A stretch of 64,000 bases of DNA, from NCBI GenBank assembly GCA_037367405.1, contig JAZKJV010009620.1, positions 547,001-611,000 on the forward strand, given 5' to 3'. The translations under genes and the position numbers were made by a program. Of the stretch, positions 60,890 through 64,000 are shown in pieces (positions within the stretch are counted from its first letter, which is position 1; every line of letters starts with the position of its first letter). The notes beneath the pieces are model-generated. The model was given only the letters and a program-made list of their open reading frames with translations. It did no database searches and was not told the origin of the DNA. Source of the stretch: Ottelia alismoides. Lineage: Eukaryota > Streptophyta > Magnoliopsida > Alismatales > Hydrocharitaceae.

Positions 60890-61386
60890 CATCGTATCCA
60901 CTATCTCCATCAACTTTCCAGTTAAAGTGCCAATATTCCAATTACCAATCCGCAACTTCCGTTAGAAACTCTTTTGGACTAACTTCTTTACTCGCATGCG
61001 TCCATTATGCGAGAACCCTTGTAAATTTTGGACTGCATCTGGGCGGTGATGCAGCGGAACTAGCTTAATTACCCGCATGCATTCATCATGCGGGACCCCT
61101 TGCAAATTTTGAACTACATCAGGCTGCGATGTAGCGGCCCTTGCTCATTTTTAATTGCATTCAAGAGGTGCAACTCGTCACAAGTAGGGAACGCCCCAAC
61201 GAAATCTGTATGTTTGCTTAAATCCATGTTGAAAAGATCCGACTGTCATGAGGCAACTTCTTAAATAGTATTTTTTTTTTAGAAAAAAGTACTATTTAGG
61301 AAGTTGTCTCTTACTGTTTTACGCTGGCTGTCGGCTACCTAACGCAACCCTCCTCATTTACCTGGGCTTGGGACTGGCCATGGCTG
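60890..61386 (-). mobile_element. RTE LINE, 5' part: 5' UTR and endonuclease start
   Basis: On the minus strand the LINE begins at 61386 (CAGCCATGGCCAGTCCCAAG), right beside the TSD copy at 61387-61410. The 5' UTR has a long hairpin (61250-61310) and two tandem modules (about 60977-61140) with two stem-loops each. The endonuclease start (RIGNWNIGTLTGKLMEIVDTM, 60975 downward) then continues across the copia at 30735. Full-length 5' ends are uncommon for LINEs. Confidence 0.9.
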
Positions 61387-64000
61387 AGTTGCTATTCTTA
61401 ATTAACCACCATAAAAAATAAAAAAATAACATTTTTTATTCAAATAAATAAAGTGACGAAAATTAAAAAAAAAAGTTATTTTTCTAAGTAGTTTTATCTC
61501 TCTTTATCTTTATCTCATTTCAATTTTCATCTCTCTTATCTCTTCAACTAAAAATTCAAAAATTCAATTTCATCTCCATCTTTTCTATTTATATGGCACC
61601 TTGTCCATCATTCTAACTTGATCAATCTTTGGTGAGAGGAGCCCGATCTCCGAGAGTCTTCTTGTCGAGAAAGGTGCCTAGCCTCTGAGCCGTCCGGTGA
61701 CAACGAGTCGGCCTTCGTCGAGGCGAGCACGATAGTTTTTCGCTCCTAAAGTGGGATCCATCATCATTTTCTTATTTTTATCATAGATTATTGTAGATTT
61801 ATTTTCTCGCATTTTTTCTTCATTGTCAATTTTTTATCTATATCTTAAAATCATCAACCACGATTTAATCCACCACCGACTCAAACTTTTCATCTCACAT
61901 TCTCGATCTCTACGCGTTATTTTCTACCTCGCACGATCTTTCACCTCCGACCATGCACGGTGGTCGGAGATCCGGATTCATCCATTCATTTGTCACCGGA
62001 TCCCCGTTCGCATATTCCATTTAATGTTGGGATCGAGTCATGATGCTCGTGTCCTAATTTATCTATAAAAAAATTAAAAAAAATTTAAAAAATATTTATT
62101 TTCTTTCTCTTAAACATTTGTTTTGTAGGATCACATACAAAAACTAAAAAAATATAAAAAAATATAAAAAATTCTTTTATCTTCTATTTTTGCTTTACAA
62201 AAAAAATTAAAAAAATTTCTGATTACTGTTTTAGCTTTACAATAAAAATTAAAAAAAATGAAAAAACAAAAAAAACAAAAAAATAAAAAAAAGAGAGCAG
62301 CGGAGCACCGCCCCTGTGGTCGCCCTCCGTCGCTCATCTCCATCGCCCCTCCGCCCACGCGGTGGCTCCCTCTAGTCGACCAGCACTTACTCCGCCGATA
62401 GCCTCCAGTCCTTCCGTGCGTCACCCGCGTAACGCCGGACTCCACCTGCTCCCAGCAAGGCTGTGCCGACCGTGCCCGCCTCCCTCCACGAGCCGCCCTC
62501 CAGCACGCCTCCGTTCGCTTGCCCCGCTCCAACGTGAGGGGATGCCTGCGCCGTCCCCTCCTTCGTGGCCGCACACGCGTGGAGGCGCCGCCTTGAACGC
62601 CCCACGTCTGCAACAACCCCGCGTGGCACCCTTCTGTGTGGCTCACCACCCGACTTCTCTACCGTCCTCTGCCACCTAAAGACGACTGTCCGAGCCCTCC
62701 GCCCGTGCCACCGACCTCCCGCATGCGACGCTCTCCAGCGGCGACGAAGACCGCCCCTTGCCAGACCCCTTGGGTCTTGAGAACGAAGGTACACAACATG
62801 AACCCTAGGGCTGGGTTCATTTTTAAAATAAAAAATTTTTTGGGCAAATTACATCTGAGCCCCTGGAGATTTCAACATTCGCAAGAAGACCCCCTTCTCC
62901 AAACTCAAGCACGTGCATTGCATGTGCTATCTGGGTAAATTACACATTTCTCCCTCTGTTTTATTTCTTTTATTCATTTAATGCAAAAACAAGAACTATT
63001 TACACTTAGTCCCTGTGTGTCCAGACTGATTATTTGCATCTTTTTCTTATTGAAATAAACATTTTCGTGCTCAATAAATTATGCAAAAATCATGTTATTC
63101 TCTGGACTAGTTCCTCTTCATTGTATATATTTTTCATTTCATTTTGTCATCATTTATTATTATTTAAAAATAAAAAACAATGTCTTTTTATCTTCTTGAA
63201 ATTCAAAAATTCATAAAAATTCGAATATTGTTCCAAAAATCCCCAATAAATTAGATTAACTTTATTTCATTGTCTTTTAATGTCTATGTAAATTTTGTGC
63301 ATTAACTATTTTTAAAATCTAAAAAATTGAAAATACTAAAAATCTTATAAAAATCATAAAAAATTCTACAAAAAATCTAAAAATAGTGAATTCAGTCTCT
63401 ATTTGTATGTATTTGTCCCTATTTTATCATAAAATATTTGCAAGGAGTTTTGGGCACTTAAAATATTTTTAAGTTGCAAATTACTCTAGGCTGTGCACTG
63501 TTTCTCATTTTTGTCATTATTTGATTTTTAGAAAAATACAAAAACATCTGAAAATTCCATAAAAATTCCCAAAAAATATTTCAAATCTTTAAAACCCAAA
63601 AAAAATTCACTGAATTTTTCTGAGCATTTTTGATGTAATTGAAAAATACAAAAAGAATTGGTGTGCGTATTACTTATCTTATGCTTATTGCTCTTTATTT
63701 TTGTAAAAAAAATCTGAAAATTAAAATCACTAAATATTTGAAAATAAAAAAAATGAAATAAAAAATTTAAAAAATATAGAAAGAGAAAAATTGCACAAAA
63801 ACCTATGATAGTTTGCCTTTCAGATTTCGTTTTCCTTTAATTGATTTTTTATCAATTAATTTATTTACCCTCGGGAATTGTAGCCTCCCTGAGTTTGATC
63901 ATGTCCTCTTTGTAGGTAAATAAGTAGCAAAAAAATTTGTTTGTCACGAGTTTTTTGGGGATAGCAACGACATTTCATATCATTAATTATCGATCCTCGA
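61387..64000 (+). repeat. 3' LTR of element A, second part, unfinished at window end
   Basis: It resumes with the LINE TSD (61387-61410) and matches the 5' LTR from about 14185 to 16774, including the GC-rich module (about 62300-62785). The window ends about 20 bases before the position equivalent to the first tandem primer site in the 5' copy. The exact LTR end, and A's right TSD in LTR D, therefore lie outside. Confidence 0.92.

Larger units (their letters stand above)
13388..64000 (+). mobile_element. Element A: Athila-like Ty3/gypsy retrotransposon, carrying the nested insertions
   Basis: Its parts are a 5' LTR (13388 to about 16933), three primer-binding sites (16794-16954), a leader, decayed gag-pol (18595-24997), a hairpin/G-run array (25083-25517), a 3' UTR and polypurine tract ending at 27090, and a 3' LTR from 27091. 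That LTR is split at 27920 by the LINE, resumes at 61387 and leaves the window unfinished. Coding order is Gag, protease, reverse transcriptase, RNase H, integrase, as in Ty3/gypsy. The tRNA-Asp primer site, long LTRs and Gag sequence place it near Athila. No env-like frame is seen between integrase and the 3' LTR. LTR copies differ by several percent over the first 130 bases, by eye. Confidence 0.9.

Noticed and set aside
1..64000. CRISPR arrays, bacterial operons, rRNA or tRNA genes
   Set aside because: None seen; the composition, LTRs, TATA boxes and transposon content are those of a plant nuclear chromosome.

Overview
This window is wholly repetitive DNA from a flowering plant, probably pericentromeric or other heterochromatin. 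The signs are long-LTR Ty3/gypsy elements of the Athila type, with primer-binding sites matching plant tRNA-Asp; a Ty1/copia element with an initiator-Met primer-binding site; an RTE-clade LINE with a (TTG)n tail; and no host gene, rRNA or tRNA. I cannot name the species.

The main structure is a five-level nest, each level checked by target-site duplications (TSDs), LTR pairs or split-sequence continuity. (1) An Athila-like LTR, D, starts at 10382 and is cut at 13387. (2) Element A (Athila-like, + strand) starts at 13388 and runs past the window end; its 3' LTR is split into 27091-27920 and 61387-64000. (3) An RTE LINE (minus strand, 27921-30735 plus 60890-61386) sits in that 3' LTR with a ~24-bp TSD. 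(4) A copia element (+ strand, 30736-60884) sits in the LINE endonuclease region with TSD CTTTC. (5) Element C (Athila-like, + strand, 32592-52297, 4.1-kb LTRs) sits in the copia 5' LTR with TSD CYGTC. Decay follows this order: A is frameshifted many times with LTRs visibly diverged, while C keeps one uninterrupted frame spoiled only by stop codons.

Region by region: 1-2557 is an antisense LTR related to A (E); 2558-10381 is AT-rich relic DNA holding a minus-strand LTR-like block (5437-5823), a clean 448-bp solo LTR (7825-8272, TSD AAAGA) and a diverged direct repeat; 10382-13387 is LTR D; 13388-27920 is A up to the LINE; 27921-30735 is the LINE; 30736-32591 is the first part of the copia 5' LTR; 32592-52297 is element C; 52298-60884 is the rest of the copia; 60890-61386 is the LINE 5' end; 61387-64000 is the rest of A's 3' LTR.

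A and C each encode the usual set (Gag, aspartic protease, reverse transcriptase, RNase H, integrase), all inactivated. The strongest signals are non-coding. Both Athila elements carry a conserved array of hairpins whose 3' arms run into polypurine-tract-like G runs. A has three tandem primer-binding sites. The copia LTR holds a cluster of short palindromes with a constant G-Y-G centre. The LINE 5' UTR has two tandem modules, each with two hairpins kept by compensatory changes.
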